From Chrysochromulina parva (Eukaryota; Haptophyta; Prymnesiales; Chrysochromulinaceae): a stretch of 27,274 nt of DNA. Shown piece after piece: positions 1 to 11,000 of this stretch. Where the stretch lies: positions 1 through 27,274 of the forward strand of contig PJAB01000419.1 of the NCBI GenBank assembly GCA_002887195.1. Direction: 5' to 3'. The position numbers and the translations under genes were made by a program. The notes under the pieces are model-generated. The model saw only the letters and a program-made list of their open reading frames with translations. It was not told where the DNA came from and did no database searches. Numbering within the stretch: position 1 is the first letter of the stretch; every line of letters starts with the position of its first letter.

Positions 1-891
1 TTCCTTGCTCGCCAGGCGCTCCGCTCGGCCTTCGGCTTTTGGTGTGACCGGTGCCGCACTGCCGCCCCCGAGACCGCGAGCGGCGTCATCATGGTTGCGT
101 CGCTCCGCGTGTGAGGAGTGTGAGCAGTGAGGCTGTGGGGCTGGGCCTGTGCGCTGTGGCCGTAAGGTGTGGTTGTGTTCAGTGTGAACGCAGGCGTGCA
201 CCGGGCACGACGAGCATACGCGCCGGACACGGCGCCCGGAATTTGAACTCAATTACTAAGTACTCGCTCTCTAGGGCGGATAGTCAATTATGGGTGGCTC
301 GTAAAGATAACTGAAGATCGTGAGGACGTCATGGAGGACGTTCGACCTTACACTTAAAACTTCGACCTATATCTTCTATATGTTCTATATTGTATTACGG
401 AGATGCATTCCGGTGAGCCGACGGAACGAATCCAATAGAAAAATCCAAGCGCGAAGCGGAAGCGCGGCGGCAAGTGCGCGCGTCACGCCGACCAGCCGTG
501 GAAAGATTTAAGTTAGTCGCGCTTAAGCGTTAAGGCGCGCGATCCCGGCACACGTGCAAGCTGCGACGCGGGCGCGATCGAGCTTCGGAGCCAGCGGCGC
601 TTCCGATCGAGGAGCGAGAGGCGCGATGCGAAGTTGCGAACGAAGAGTCCCTGCAATCACCAGCACCGGCACCTAGATAGCGACGGCCCCCTACGCCCCT
701 ATAGCGCTCTCAGAGAGAGCCTAAGTTAAGTCGAAGCGGCTCTCCAGGGACCATACGCGCTCGCCCGTTGATGCGTCATGTGGGTCTGCTGCTCTGCTCG
801 CCCCGCTCCCGCCCACTCGTCCCCTCGGCCCTCGCCCCTCGCCACACATCCCACATGCTCGCGAAATGCTCGCTGCCGCAAGGCGTGTGGT
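1..891. other. Intergenic region left of the aldo/keto reductase
   Basis: No convincing gene is seen here. The short open frames have Arg/Ser/Cys-rich translations typical of noncoding GC-rich DNA. A local AT-rich patch lies at about 240-420. A small perfect hairpin, GCTCTC-AGA-GAGAGC, lies at 705-719. The stretch from about 720 to 891 follows the reductase stop codon on the minus strand and should hold its 3' UTR. An exon of a gene beyond the left edge cannot be excluded. Confidence 0.5.
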
Positions 892-2253
892 CTACTTAGG
901 GCGCGTGATGAGGAGCGCGACGGCTGCGCCTGCGGCGGCGGCTGCGACGGCCACCCGGACGAGCGGCGAGCGCGCCGCGCTCGTGAGACGGCCTTGCGGA
1001 TCCTTGGCTGAGCGCGCGGCCGATCCAAGCCATTTGGCGTCCATGCAGGCCGGCTTGTCGACAAAGTACTGCGTCGGGTGGCGGTACTGCTCGTGCAGCA
1101 CGTCGACGGCCTTCATGAGCTCCTCGGGGAGCTCGATCTTGAACGCGTTGATGCACTCCTCCATCTGCAGCACAGTGGTCGTGCCGGTAATGATCGACGT
1201 GTTGCACTGGCGCTGGCGCGCCCACGACAGCGCCAGCTCCGTCGGCGTGATTCCGTACTGCTCGGCGAGCTTGATGTACTCGGCCGCGGCGAGCATCGCC
1301 ATGGGCATGCCGTACCGCGGCTGGAAGTCCTTCTCCTTGCGCATACGGCAGAGGTCGAGCGGTCGGTCGGCAGCAGCGGCCTGCGACCACTTGGTGCCGT
1401 CAAAGTACTTACCCGTCAGAACGCCTCCAGCGAGGCAACCATACGGGAGCCCGACGACGCCGAAGCGGTAGGCGGCCTCCCAGGTGTCGCTCTCGTACGT
1501 GCGGTTGAGCAGGCTGAAGTCGTTCTGGCACGAGACCGGACGCGCCATGCCGAGCTTGTCGGCGAGTGTGCAGAACATCGTGATGCCGAAGGCGTTCTCG
1601 TTGCTCAGGCCCCAATTCTTGATGAGACCCGCGTCGAGCAGCCGCTTGATCGCGAGCAGCTGGCGCTCGAAGACGGCGTAGCCCGGCTCGCCCGGCGCAA
1701 GCGTATTTGCATGCGGCATCGGCCGGTTGACACCGGCCGGCGAGAACGAGAAGCAGCCAAAGATGGGGCAGTCGCGCGTCGGCCAGTGGAGCTGGTACAG
1801 GTCGATGTAGCCGCAGCACAGGCGCTCGATCGAGGCGCGGCATGACTTCTCGAGGATGTCGGCTTCATAAGAGTGGCAGTAGCCGGCGGGCATGTTTTTG
1901 CCTGGCCCATCCACGCCTTCAATCCAGTCGGGCCCACCAATGCGCGACGGGTTGCACTTGGTCGCGATGTACAGGTCCTGGCGTTTGATCTTGCCCTCGC
2001 GTGTGCGTGCGGTCAGCCACTTGCCCATCCACGCCTCGGTCGTCTTGCCGTAGTTGAAGGCAACGGGGTACAGCTCAGCGGTGTCAAAGAAGTTTGCGCC
2101 CATCTCCACCGCTTTGTCGAGCTGCGCGAACGCCTCCTCCTCCTTACCGTTGAATGAGCCCCAGGTCATCGTGCCAATGCAGCACTCGGTGACCATCATG
2201 TCACTCCGACCAAACTTCACCTTGGTCAGCTCTGTTTTGCGAATGACCGACAT
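892..2253 (-). CDS. Aldo/keto reductase (Tas-like) with hydrophobic C-terminal tail
   Basis: This is a 453-aa NAD(P)H-dependent oxidoreductase of the aldo/keto reductase superfamily, which reduces aldehydes or ketones on a TIM barrel. The catalytic tetrad is intact: Asp57 and Tyr62 (FFDTAELYP), Lys99 (YIATKC) and His156 (LYQLHWP). The motif ITGTTTVLQMEE near the C-terminus corresponds to the cofactor phosphate-binding loop. The order of motifs and the insert after LHWPTRD fit the Tas/MocA-type branch better than the short plant or animal AKRs. It is about 100 residues longer than usual. The last 20-odd residues (about 431-453) form an Ala/Val/Leu-rich stretch flanked by basic residues, which looks like a tail anchor. 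The ATG at 2253 begins the conserved part directly. It is head-to-head with the esterase gene. The substrate cannot be told from sequence. Confidence 0.93.
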   Translation of the reverse strand: MSVIRKTELTKVKFGRSDMMVTECCIGTMTWGSFNGKEEEAFAQLDKAVEMGANFFDTAELYPVAFNYGKTTEAWMGKWLTARTREGKIKRQDLYIATKCNPSRIGGPDWIEGVDGPGKNMPAGYCHSYEADILEKSCRASIERLCCGYIDLYQLHWPTRDCPIFGCFSFSPAGVNRPMPHANTLAPGEPGYAVFERQLLAIKRLLDAGLIKNWGLSNENAFGITMFCTLADKLGMARPVSCQNDFSLLNRTYESDTWEAAYRFGVVGLPYGCLAGGVLTGKYFDGTKWSQAAAADRPLDLCRMRKEKDFQPRYGMPMAMLAAAEYIKLAEQYGITPTELALSWARQRQCNTSIITGTTTVLQMEECINAFKIELPEELMKAVDVLHEQYRHPTQYFVDKPACMDAKWLGSAARSAKDPQGRLTSAARSPLVRVAVAAAAAGAAVALLITRPK

Positions 2254-2444
2254 GGTGAAGATTCTTCCCGGGGACGCCGCGGGGGATGCAGGAAGGCCAC
2301 GGAGACGTCGGCAAGTTTGGCCTGCGTGAAAATCAAGTCAATTTCAAGTACAAGTTCAAGTTCAAGTTCAAACAAGTCGCGTCACGTCAAGTTCGTCGCG
2401 CGCACGTGCCTTCGGGCCAGGGGATCGAGAAGAGGAGCGGCGAC
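2254..2444. promoter_or_regulatory. Divergent promoter region with CAAGT tract
   Basis: These 191 bp separate two head-to-head start codons (reductase ATG at 2253, esterase ATG at 2445). They hold eight CAAGT pentamers between 2312 and 2392, partly as a CAAGTT hexamer array at 2351-2368, and one TCACGTCA element (2382-2389), a bZIP/CRE-like core. The block CAAGTCGCGTCACGTCAAG at 2373-2391 recurs with two mismatches in the other divergent promoter at 20332-20350. No TATA box was recognised. The regulatory role is inferred from position and repetition. Confidence 0.5.
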
Positions 2445-3190
2445 ATGGGCAGAGGGACGCGCCCTACCTCCTTCCATAGCGTCGGACCTTCCCGCGCGCT
2501 CGCGCTGGGCGCCTACTGCCTCGACGGCACTGTGCCTGGCTTCTGGTACCAGGCGGCGAACTCGGCGGCCACTGCGCGATCCTGGCTCATCTTTCTCGAC
2601 GGCGGCGCTTGGTGCTACGATCAGCATAGCTGCGAGAGCCGCGCGCGTGGCTTCAAGGGCTCGACGAGCAGCGCCCCGAAGAGCTTCTGGCCGTATGCCG
2701 GCCCGATGGACGAGAATGATGCAGTCAATCCTGGGTTTGCCAGCTTTCATCGGCTGCATCTGCACTACTGCGACGGCGCCTCCTTTGCTGGCGACCGTGC
2801 CACGCCGATCACGATGGCCGACGGCAAGCTGCTCTACTTGCGCGGCCGGCGCGTGTTCGCAGCGCAGATTGCGGCGGCGCTCGAGCTGGGCCTGCGAGAC
2901 GCCGACGAGGTGCTCTTCACCGGTGGGTCCGCCGGCGGCATCGCCGCGATGCATGCGGCCCCGTGGCTACGAGCGGAGCTGCCAAGAGCGCGCCGCTTCA
3001 AGGTGATGATCCTCTCGGGCTACTTTCTGGAGCAGCGCAGCGCCCGGAGCAGAAGCAGCCGCCGGGGCGCTCTCGGTAGCACTGGCAGCTCCGCCGCACC
3101 CGTCGCCAGCGACTCTGGCCGCGCATCGCCTGAGCCTGGTCCTGAGGCGGCACCGGACACTGGCACCGACATCCGCCTTGGCCGGCGGCT

Positions 3191-3250
<60 letters not shown>

Positions 3251-4087
3251 GCACGCCGCCGACGACGCGCCCGAGTGCCGCCGCGGCCACGCCTCCTCCA
3301 CCACTTGCATGCCGTGGGTCTCTAAGATGCGACGCATGTGCGAGCTGCACAACTGCACAGGAGCGCTGCTCGAGGGAGGTTGCGGGCATGACCTTCCGGA
3401 AGCGCAGCGCTGGCGATGCCTGTTTGGGCGGCACGCGGCGGCGGCACTGCGCGTGCCCGTCTTCGTCATCAATTCGGCCATCGACGCGTGGCAGATGGTC
3501 AATGTGTGGCGTCGCTTCGCGCGCTGTCGCTGGGACGGCGCCGCCGGGTGTACCTCGGAGCAGGCAATTGATTGCGTGATTGCGAGTGATGACGAGTGAT
3601 TGCGCTGGGACGGCGAGTGATGACGAGTGATGACGAGTGATGGCGAGTGATGGCGAGTGATTGCCAGTGATTGCGAGTGATTGCGAGTTGTTGGTGTATC
3701 TCGGAGCAGATCGACGCGGACGTTGACGAGACCAACCGCATGCTCGATGCCTTTGTAGCCGACTTGCGTGCGGCGGGCGTGCTCGAGCGGCGCGGGTGTG
3801 GCGCGTTCATCACCTCGTGCAACGAGCACGTAGCGGGGCTGTCGACCAAGGCCTTCATCGGCTACCGCATCGGCGGCACCACCATGCAGCAAGCACTCTG
3901 GGCGTGGTGGACGGCGGACGCGGACGCACCAGCGGCACCGCACGTGCACCTGCCGTGCCACCTCGTTCGTAACGGCTCTGCGCTAAGCAAGAGCAGCCGC
4001 AAGCTGGGGCACAACTCGTGCAACCCGAGCTGCGACACCTACCACGCGGTTCGACGGATGCGACAAGAGTGCCCGTGCGCGCCCTAA
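2445..4087 (+). CDS. Pectinacetylesterase/Notum-family hydrolase, one intron
   Basis: This is a serine alpha/beta-hydrolase that removes acetyl or acyl groups from polysaccharide or protein substrates in its family. Proposed exons are 2445-3563 and 3710-4087, giving 498 aa. Family marks are the oxyanion-hole block FLDGGAWC (residues 50-57), the nucleophile in GGSAGG (Ser162), the acid in NSAIDAWQ (Asp347) and the base in SCNEH (His413). His413 lies in exon 2, so splicing is needed for a complete triad. A Ser/Pro-rich insert (about residues 200-280) contains 19 serines encoded by (AGC)n at 3192-3248. Many cysteines suggest a secreted fold, yet no signal peptide is visible. The frame stays open upstream to 2286 through promoter-like repeats, so the ATG at 2445 is my choice and an upstream signal exon may be missing. 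The 3' end converges on the giant gene. Confidence 0.85.
3192..3248 (+). repeat. (AGC)19 microsatellite coding polyserine
   Basis: Nineteen consecutive AGC codons lie inside the esterase reading frame, in a variable Ser/Pro-rich insert between the nucleophile and acid blocks. The run is pure, so length variation between strains is likely. Confidence 0.97.
3564..3709 (+). other. Intron of the esterase gene (GC-AG), built of repeats
   Basis: Removing these 146 bp joins two open frames in phase 0 (...TSEQ / IDADVDETN...) and restores a family-like C-terminus with its His. The donor is CAG|GCAATT and the acceptor is GAGCAG|ATC. The alternative GT-AG intron 3548-3687 is also in frame and would replace one Thr by Trp-Cys-Ile. 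The body is a degenerate 10-bp tandem repeat (GATGACGAGT/GATTGCGAGT, about ten units). Its 3' end (3693-3709) repeats the last 17 nt of exon 1 (3547-3563) with one mismatch. CGCTGGGACGGCG of exon 1 (3528-3540) recurs at 3603-3615. Confidence 0.7.
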
Positions 4088-5078
4088 GCGGCCGTACACA
4101 TTCTGGAGTCTAGACCGGACGGTGCCCGAGAGCAGAGCGTCAACAGAGCGTGGCCTCCCGCACGCCGCAGTCTTGGAAAGTGAAAGTCTCAATCCGCGTG
4201 CGCCAAAAGACCCAAGTCGGCGAGAGAGAGATTTGTAACTGAACAAGGAGGCGAAGTCGAGCTACCTACCAATTGGCGGGACGCGGATAGGACGCGGACC
4301 ACGGCCCCTGAAAATTGCGCGGTGGGTGGATGCTGGATCGCGCCAGCACGACGGGCCGCGGCCGCGGGGGCCGGGCGAATCAAAAAAGTTGGTCGGAACC
4401 GTAGAAGCTAGAACGGAACGTCGCAGCGCCAAGCGGCCAAAGCAGAAAGAACGACGTAGACACAAGACAGTCGAGCTCGTCCGCAGTGTCCGGACGAGAA
4501 TGATACGCCCACGGTGAGCAGACTGCACGAACCACGATGACGCGCGTTGAGACCTTTCGTTAGAAAAGTTACTAACACCGCGTGGCCCACGACCGGACAG
4601 TTGTTTTGTACCACTCTCAAACACATCACCGCACCCGCCCGGCCGCCGGCTTGTAAGTGACCACAGTAAAGCTCTCTGCTGTAGGGGGAGACACTCGCAC
4701 ACCGTGCGAAGAGGAAGACCCACCCTTTGAGTGCCTTCTGTCCTTGTATAAGCTTAGCCCCAGGGGGGGGCAGCGGTTTGGCTCCACTGGTTCGTTATGC
4801 ATGCGAATGGTTTTGGCCGCGGCACCCGGGCCAGCAGTCGAGACTGCGGCCGCATGAGCACGCACTGCCCCGTCTCCTCGCTCCTCGCGCAATAGTCCCA
4901 TGGGAACATGGCGCGGGGGGCCTTCGAGCCGCGCCCGCATGATCCGAGATTATGTCCGAGATCCATATGCATCACATGTGTAGGGTGGCGCCCCCCGCGC
5001 GCGCGGCCCATCCAAAGTAGAGAACAGTGCGGCCAGTTGCAGGGCATGCATACCGTCCCCGCCCGGCACGGCGCATCG
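4088..5078. other. Intergenic region between convergent genes
   Basis: These 991 bp lie between the 3' ends of the esterase gene (+) and the giant NACHT/ROCO gene (-). Open frames of up to 153 codons exist on the minus strand (4262-4723), but their translation is Arg/Ser-rich with no recognisable motif. A G8 run lies at about 4763-4770. I searched by eye for tRNA and snRNA signatures and saw none. Confidence 0.5.
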
Positions 5079-8000
5079 TTACTTCGGCTTGCCGTCGACC
5101 TTGCCGCCGGCGCGTCCGAGGTCGGCGGGCAGGTGCGGCAGGATTTCAATGATCTTGCCCGGCCCTTCGGCGCCGTCCTTGCCTAGCCCGGGCATGGCCT
5201 CGGTCGATTCACGCTTCTGCTCCATGTAGGCGCCGGGAACGAAGACAGCTTCACAGTCGTCCGGAAAGGCGGAGAGGAAGGAGATGTCGGTGGGCACATT
5301 CTCGGGCTCCTTCCCGGCACGTTCGATGCGCACGCGGAGGAGCACGATGGGTGCCTCCGCCATGCCCGCCGCCTTGGCCGCCGCCTCGTGCGACTCTCTC
5401 CGGCCGCCGGGTGTGCCGGGGTGGCGGCCGGGGGTGAGTCCAAGAGAGTCGCGCGAGGCCGATCGCGGGTGCATCGAGCTGTGAGATCGCGCACTCTCTC
5501 GCGACTGCTCTTCGAAGAGGATCTCCGAGGTGCGCGCCTTTTCGAGGTCGGCGATCATCGAGATCGTCGCCTCCTGCGCGAGGCTACGCTGCGTCGTGAG
5601 GCTCAGGAAGCCGACCTCACACGCGCCGCGCTGCTTGAACTCCGCCGGCGGCAGACCACACACGCCACGCCAGTAGATCGAGGTGTTCAGGTACTCGAGA
5701 CGCGCCGCGCACTTGGCCGCCTCCCGAGCGCACTGCTCGGCCACCTCCTCGTCTCCCTGTCCCGCCTCCTTCATAAGCTCCACTTGCGCCTCCGCCAGCT
5801 TCGCGTCCGCCTCGGCCGACGCCGCGATCGCCTGCTTGCGCTCGTCAGCTTGCGCCGAGCGCAAGCGATAGAGGGCATCCAACGTGAGCACGAGGGCGAT
5901 CGGGTACGGGTGTGGCCGTTCGACGGAGCACCCATAGTGCAGCGGCGTGTTGAGCTTGCGCGCGAAGCTGGAGGAGAACAGACGGAGTGCGAGCACGTGG
6001 CCTTTGGTGAGCCCGGCGGCCTGAACGATGGGCAGCGCCGCAAAGTGCGAGAGGAGCGTCGCCTCGTGTCCTTTGTCGAGCTTCTCAGCGAAGGGTGTGC
6101 CCTCGGTGGGCGCGGGGCGCTCCATGGCAGCCGTGGCAGCCATCGCCTCCGCATCATGAGGCTTCATGACCGGCTTACCGATCAAGTAGTGCAGCCAGTC
6201 TAGGTCGGTCCAGCCGAACTCATCTTCATCGAGCGCAGACGCGTTGGCCGCTACCTCCTCCGCGAGCTGCAGTTCGGTCGCGTGCCGCATCGGCTCGAAG
6301 TCGGTCGCGTCACTGAGCCCAAGCAGCTTGGCTAGCCCAAACGACGCCTCGAGGGGTTTGCCGAGCTTGAGCTTGTCTGACACCAGTCGGTGCTCGGGCA
6401 CCACAAACTCGGGCGCCTTTGTCGGCAGGATGAGGCTCATCCCTTGAATCTTGCCCACGTTGGTGGGCACATTGTTGAGCGTGACGGTCTCCTTACAGCG
6501 CTCGCATCTGAGAGACTTCTTGGACACGTCCTCGAGTGGCCATCGTGTGATAGTCAGATCAGGCTTCAACTCGTCATCGGCACTCTGCTTGCTGCGACGG
6601 CGGTACTTGGTCTGCTCGATCTGCATCTTGAGCAGCTCGACGCGCTTTGCGCACGAGGGGCAGTTGAGCTCCGTCGTCGTCTGCAGCCCTTCAAAGTCAT
6701 CGAGCACCGTCTGCGCGAGGCCCTGCACCTGGGTGAGCACGGCATACTGGCGCGCGCGCTGCGACTTATCGCCGCAAAACTCGATCGAGAGCTCATAGAC
6801 CGGATCGAGCTTTTGCTGCTGCTTCTTGTCCTCGCTCGACTTGTCGGGCGAAGAGGCGGAGACGACAGGCCCGAGCGCCTCGACCAGGACACGGACCCCG
6901 CCCGCGTCCTCGACCGGGTACACCGCGCGCAGCTCGATGAGCAGTTGGGAGATGTGCCCCTCGAAGTGGCTCTCGATCTGCGCGCCTCGCTTCCAAAACT
7001 TGTGGTACTTGCCCAGGCCGTAGCAGAGCGCCATGAGCCTCTCGAGGATGCCCGGCGGCGAGAAGCGTCCCAGCCGGATGGCGAGACCCATCACCTCCGC
7101 GCTCTCGGCTTCGATGGCCTCGGCCCACTGCTGCTTCGCATCGGTCGGCTGCTCGTCGCGCAGGCGCATCGGCATCACCCACCGCCGACCTTGGTGTGAA
7201 TGCTCCGCAAGGAAGAGGACGCCACTCTCGCACAGCATGAGCGCCACCCCTCCAAAGTCGTCACGCGAGAGACCGACGGGTTCCCACATCACAGGCAGCA
7301 ACTCCTCCCTGAGCTCCCCCGAGGTGGCGAGACAGTCGGCCGCTGTGAGCGTCGCGGCGCGCTCGGCATCTACCATCTCGACAGGCAGCTTCGCCGCGAC
7401 CGCCTGCATGAACTTTTTGCCCATGCGGTGGTCGACGAGCGGCTTGAGTAGCCGCGTCACGTAGTCGGGTTGCAGGTAGATGATGCCAGACGATGCGAAG
7501 ATCTCGCCCTGGTTGACGAGCAGCTGCAGCGCGTCCTTGAGCACCTGCTCGTCGGCCGAAGCCGCCTTGATAAAGGGGACGAATTGGGTGAGGTACCTGT
7601 CGACCGCATCCGCCAGGCGCATGTAAGAGTGGCCCACGAGAGGTGCAGCCTCTTGCCCCGGCACTGGCGTCGACTGGTTGCCTGACTCAGCCATCTTGGA
7701 CGCCTCGACGGGGTTGCGCCCGTCGCGCAGCGCGCGCAGAAAGGTGATGGCGAGCAACCATGTGCGCGGGATGAGCTGGCCAATCGAAGCGAGGCGCGGC
7801 GGCTCCGAGAAGACAATCTCCTCGAGGCGTGTACGCATGGTCTCGAGCGAGATGTCACCTCCCTCGACCGACGAGAGGCATTGCACCACCGGCTCGATTT
7901 GGAGGCGCGAGTTGCCATCCTGCTGGGCGAGGTGGCGGTTGATGCCATCCTTGAACCATTCGAGCTGCGCCTTGGCGAGCTCGGTGAACTTTTCGTGCGT

Positions 8001-11000
8001 GCGCTGGTGGCTCGGTAGTGCGTCGGCGCCGGGCAGCATGTCGCACTTGGTCAGCACCGGCAGCACGATCGCATTCGGCGCGCCCACCTCGAGGTAGTTG
8101 AGCCAGCGGCCGAGGTAGTCACTGTGGGATGCGTTGAGGCTATGCACATCAAGCGCGGGCACCGTGAGCAGGTAGAGCGAGCCATCGACAATGTACGGCT
8201 GCAGGCCCGCCGCGTACTGCGGCTGGCCTGCGAGATCCCACATCGAGAGGACGACCTGCCGAGGAGTCCCCATCTCCCCGAGCACGAGGGAGTAGATGTC
8301 GAGTTGGATCGTGCGGTCGTCGACGGCCGACGGGCGCGGCGCGCGCGCGCGCAGCCCACGCTGCAACGACGTCTTGCCTGCCTCGCCGTGTCCGAGCAGC
8401 ACGAGACGCGCGCCATTGGAGGGCGTCTCGCCCGAGGCGGCAAGCTCGACAAAGTAGCGCCGGATGGCCGTGATCCCCTGGCGTGCGATGGTCGTGGGCG
8501 GGCGCTGGAGCGGGTTGTCCTTGAACTCGAGTTTCTCGATGTTCATAAGGTCGCAGATGGAGGCATCGAGCGAGGCGAGCTTGTTGTCCGAGGCATCGAG
8601 GATCTTGAGCGACATGAGCTGCGAGATGGACGTGGGCAGGAAGGTGAGGTTGTTCGACTTGAGATCGAGCTTCTCGAGGCTCTCCAGCTGCCCGATCGAG
8701 ATGGGGAGCTCCGTCAGCTTGTTGTTGTGCAGCGAGAGCACCTTGAGCCCCTTGGCGAGGCAAAGGTCCTCTGGTAGCGAGGTGAGCCGATTGTTGGCGA
8801 GCGAGAGCGTCTTGAGATTGATGAGCTGCCCCAGCGTGCTGATCGAGTCGCGGTCGGGGCGCAGGTCGAGCAGGTGATCACGATCCATCGTCAGCTTCTC
8901 GAGGGAGCCGAGCTTCATCACGGCCGCCCACAGCTGCTCGAGCTGCTCTGCAACCACCTCCTTTTCGGCCACACGAGGCGTCACCGTCGAGTACGACAAG
9001 TTCTTGCCCTTCTCAGCCCCCTTTTTGTTCTTCTCCGTGCTGTCGACGCGCACGATGTTGTTGAGATCGAGGCTCTTGAGCGACGGCTGCAGCCGCTCGA
9101 CGACCATCTTGGCGCCCAGAGGCGTGAGCTCGTTGGTGTGGAGAGAGAGCTCGGTGATCGTGCTGTTCATCTCGAGCAGAGTGCCCAGGAAGATGGCCGA
9201 GAGGTACGAGAGGTTGCGGCGCGAGAGGTCGATCGCCTTCACCTTCAAGTTGGACCCCTTGAGTGAGGTCACGGGCAGCTTGCCTCCCTCGAGAGTGAGC
9301 TCCGCGAGCGAGGGTGAGACCTTGATAGCCTCCGCCAGCGCAAAGAGTCCCTTGGTATCGCTCCGCTCATCCTTCTTCTCCTTCTCGTTCTTGTCGGTCT
9401 TCTTCTTCTCACCCGGCTGCAAATACGTGCCCGGGTCCGAGAGCGGATTTGAGGTGAGGTCTAGCGTCTTGAGCGTTCCGTTGGCTGCAACAGCGTTGGC
9501 CAGGTCGAAGGCGGCGGTCGGCTCAATGCCCGCACTTGAGAGGTTGAGATTCGTCACCGACGTGGTGTACTTGAGCACCCCAAAGAGGAGTCGCGCCGCG
9601 CCCGCCTCGAGCAGTCCCGACGTGCCATGCTTGTGCACCGTGTCGGTCACATCGAAGGCAAAGGTGTGGATGGCGCGCAGATGGCACGTGCAGTCCGGTT
9701 CGAGAAGCAAACCACCGATGAGCCACAGCCCCTCGTCCTCGAGCGGGTTGCCAGTGATGTTGAGCTCCGTGAGGCTCTTGTTGAACTTGATGGCCTGCGT
9801 AATCACGGGGCCGCCGATGAGGTTGCTGTTGATGTCGAGTGACGTGAGATTACAGTTGTCCTGACGAAGCACTTCGACGACAAGTGGGCCGATGGAGTTG
9901 GAGGTGAGCTTGTTGGAGCCCAGGCAGAGCGTGTGCAGCATCGAACAGCTCCCCGCTAGCAGCGTCTCGAAGAAGCGCACGCCGCCCCGGTCGCCTAGCC
10001 CAATGCCCGTCAGGTCGAGCACCCGCAGTGTCGATTTGCGAGCGCGGTGCAGATGCTCAAGGATGCCACCGCCCTCGGCGCCCGGTCCGGGGTTGATCTT
10101 GAGGTAGTGGACCGACTGGTTGGCTGCCAGCAGGGCGCCCACGACGCCGCACGCGTGCCGGTGCATGGGTGAGGGCACCGTCGTGCCCTCCATAGGCGCG
10201 CCTGCACTGCTGAGGTCGATCTCCTTCTTACCTGCGGAGCCGTTGAGATCTTGCACCGGCAGCACGGTGACCGCGACGTCGGAGCCCTTTTGGGGCTGTT
10301 CGAGCCGAAGCTCGCGGAGCGTCGTGTTGGTGGCGAGGGCCTGGGCCAGCAGGTCGATGTGGTCGGGCGCGACGCTCGAGAGAGTGAGGCTCGTGATCGT
10401 CGGGTTGGCGCGCAGCAAGCCCGCGAACAGCGTGAAGGATCGGAGGGAGCGGATCTGCTCCTTGTCCTTGAGGTCGACCGTGTGAGTCGGGCTCATGCCC
10501 TCCTTGAGTCCGTAGATGGAGCAGAAGCCCACCGCGCCCTTCTTGTTGGAGAGCAGCGCGCGCCCGATCTCGTCACGTTCAAAGTCGCCCAGGCTGCCGT
10601 TGGCCGCGATGTTGAGCGTCTTGAGCGTCGAGTTGGCGCGCAGCACGCCCGCAAGCACGATGGCGTCGCAGGGCGCCTGCGAGACCCAATTGAGCGAGGT
10701 CGTCTCCTCATGGAGCGCGAACACGTCGCACTGCAGATAGCACACGCTCGCGGGCGAGTCGAGTAGCGCGCGCCCGATGGCTTCCTTGGCGCGTGTATCC
10801 AGGTGCCACGTGCGCTCCGAGCGCGTCGTTGGCTCCTTCTCGACAATCCCGACCGAGCACAGCGTGGGGTGCATGCGCAGCAGCTCGGGCAGCGCAGTCT
10901 CGCGCCCGGGCGAGTTGTAGCTCACGTCGAGCCGCTTCAAGGCCGTGCACGTGCGAAGCGCGTTGCACACGATCTTGATGCCGTCGGGCATCAGGTTGTT

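Noticed and set aside
1..60. Resemblance of the window start to the U2 snRNA 5' end (CTCGGCCTTCGGCTTTTGG)
   Set aside because: Only a short CTCGGCCTT match. The branch-site-pairing and Sm-site regions expected downstream are absent.
1078..1845. Plus-strand 255-codon frame antisense to the reductase
   Set aside because: Shadow of the reductase gene, whose catalytic tetrad is intact on the minus strand.
3564..3709. Esterase read as a pseudogene broken by a minisatellite
   Set aside because: The two halves rejoin exactly in frame at an AG boundary and the catalytic His lies in the second half, so an intron is the simpler reading. RNA evidence is still needed.
4262..4723. Minus-strand 153-codon frame between the esterase and giant genes
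   Set aside because: No motif, Arg/Ser-rich composition, and no neighbouring exon that would extend it.
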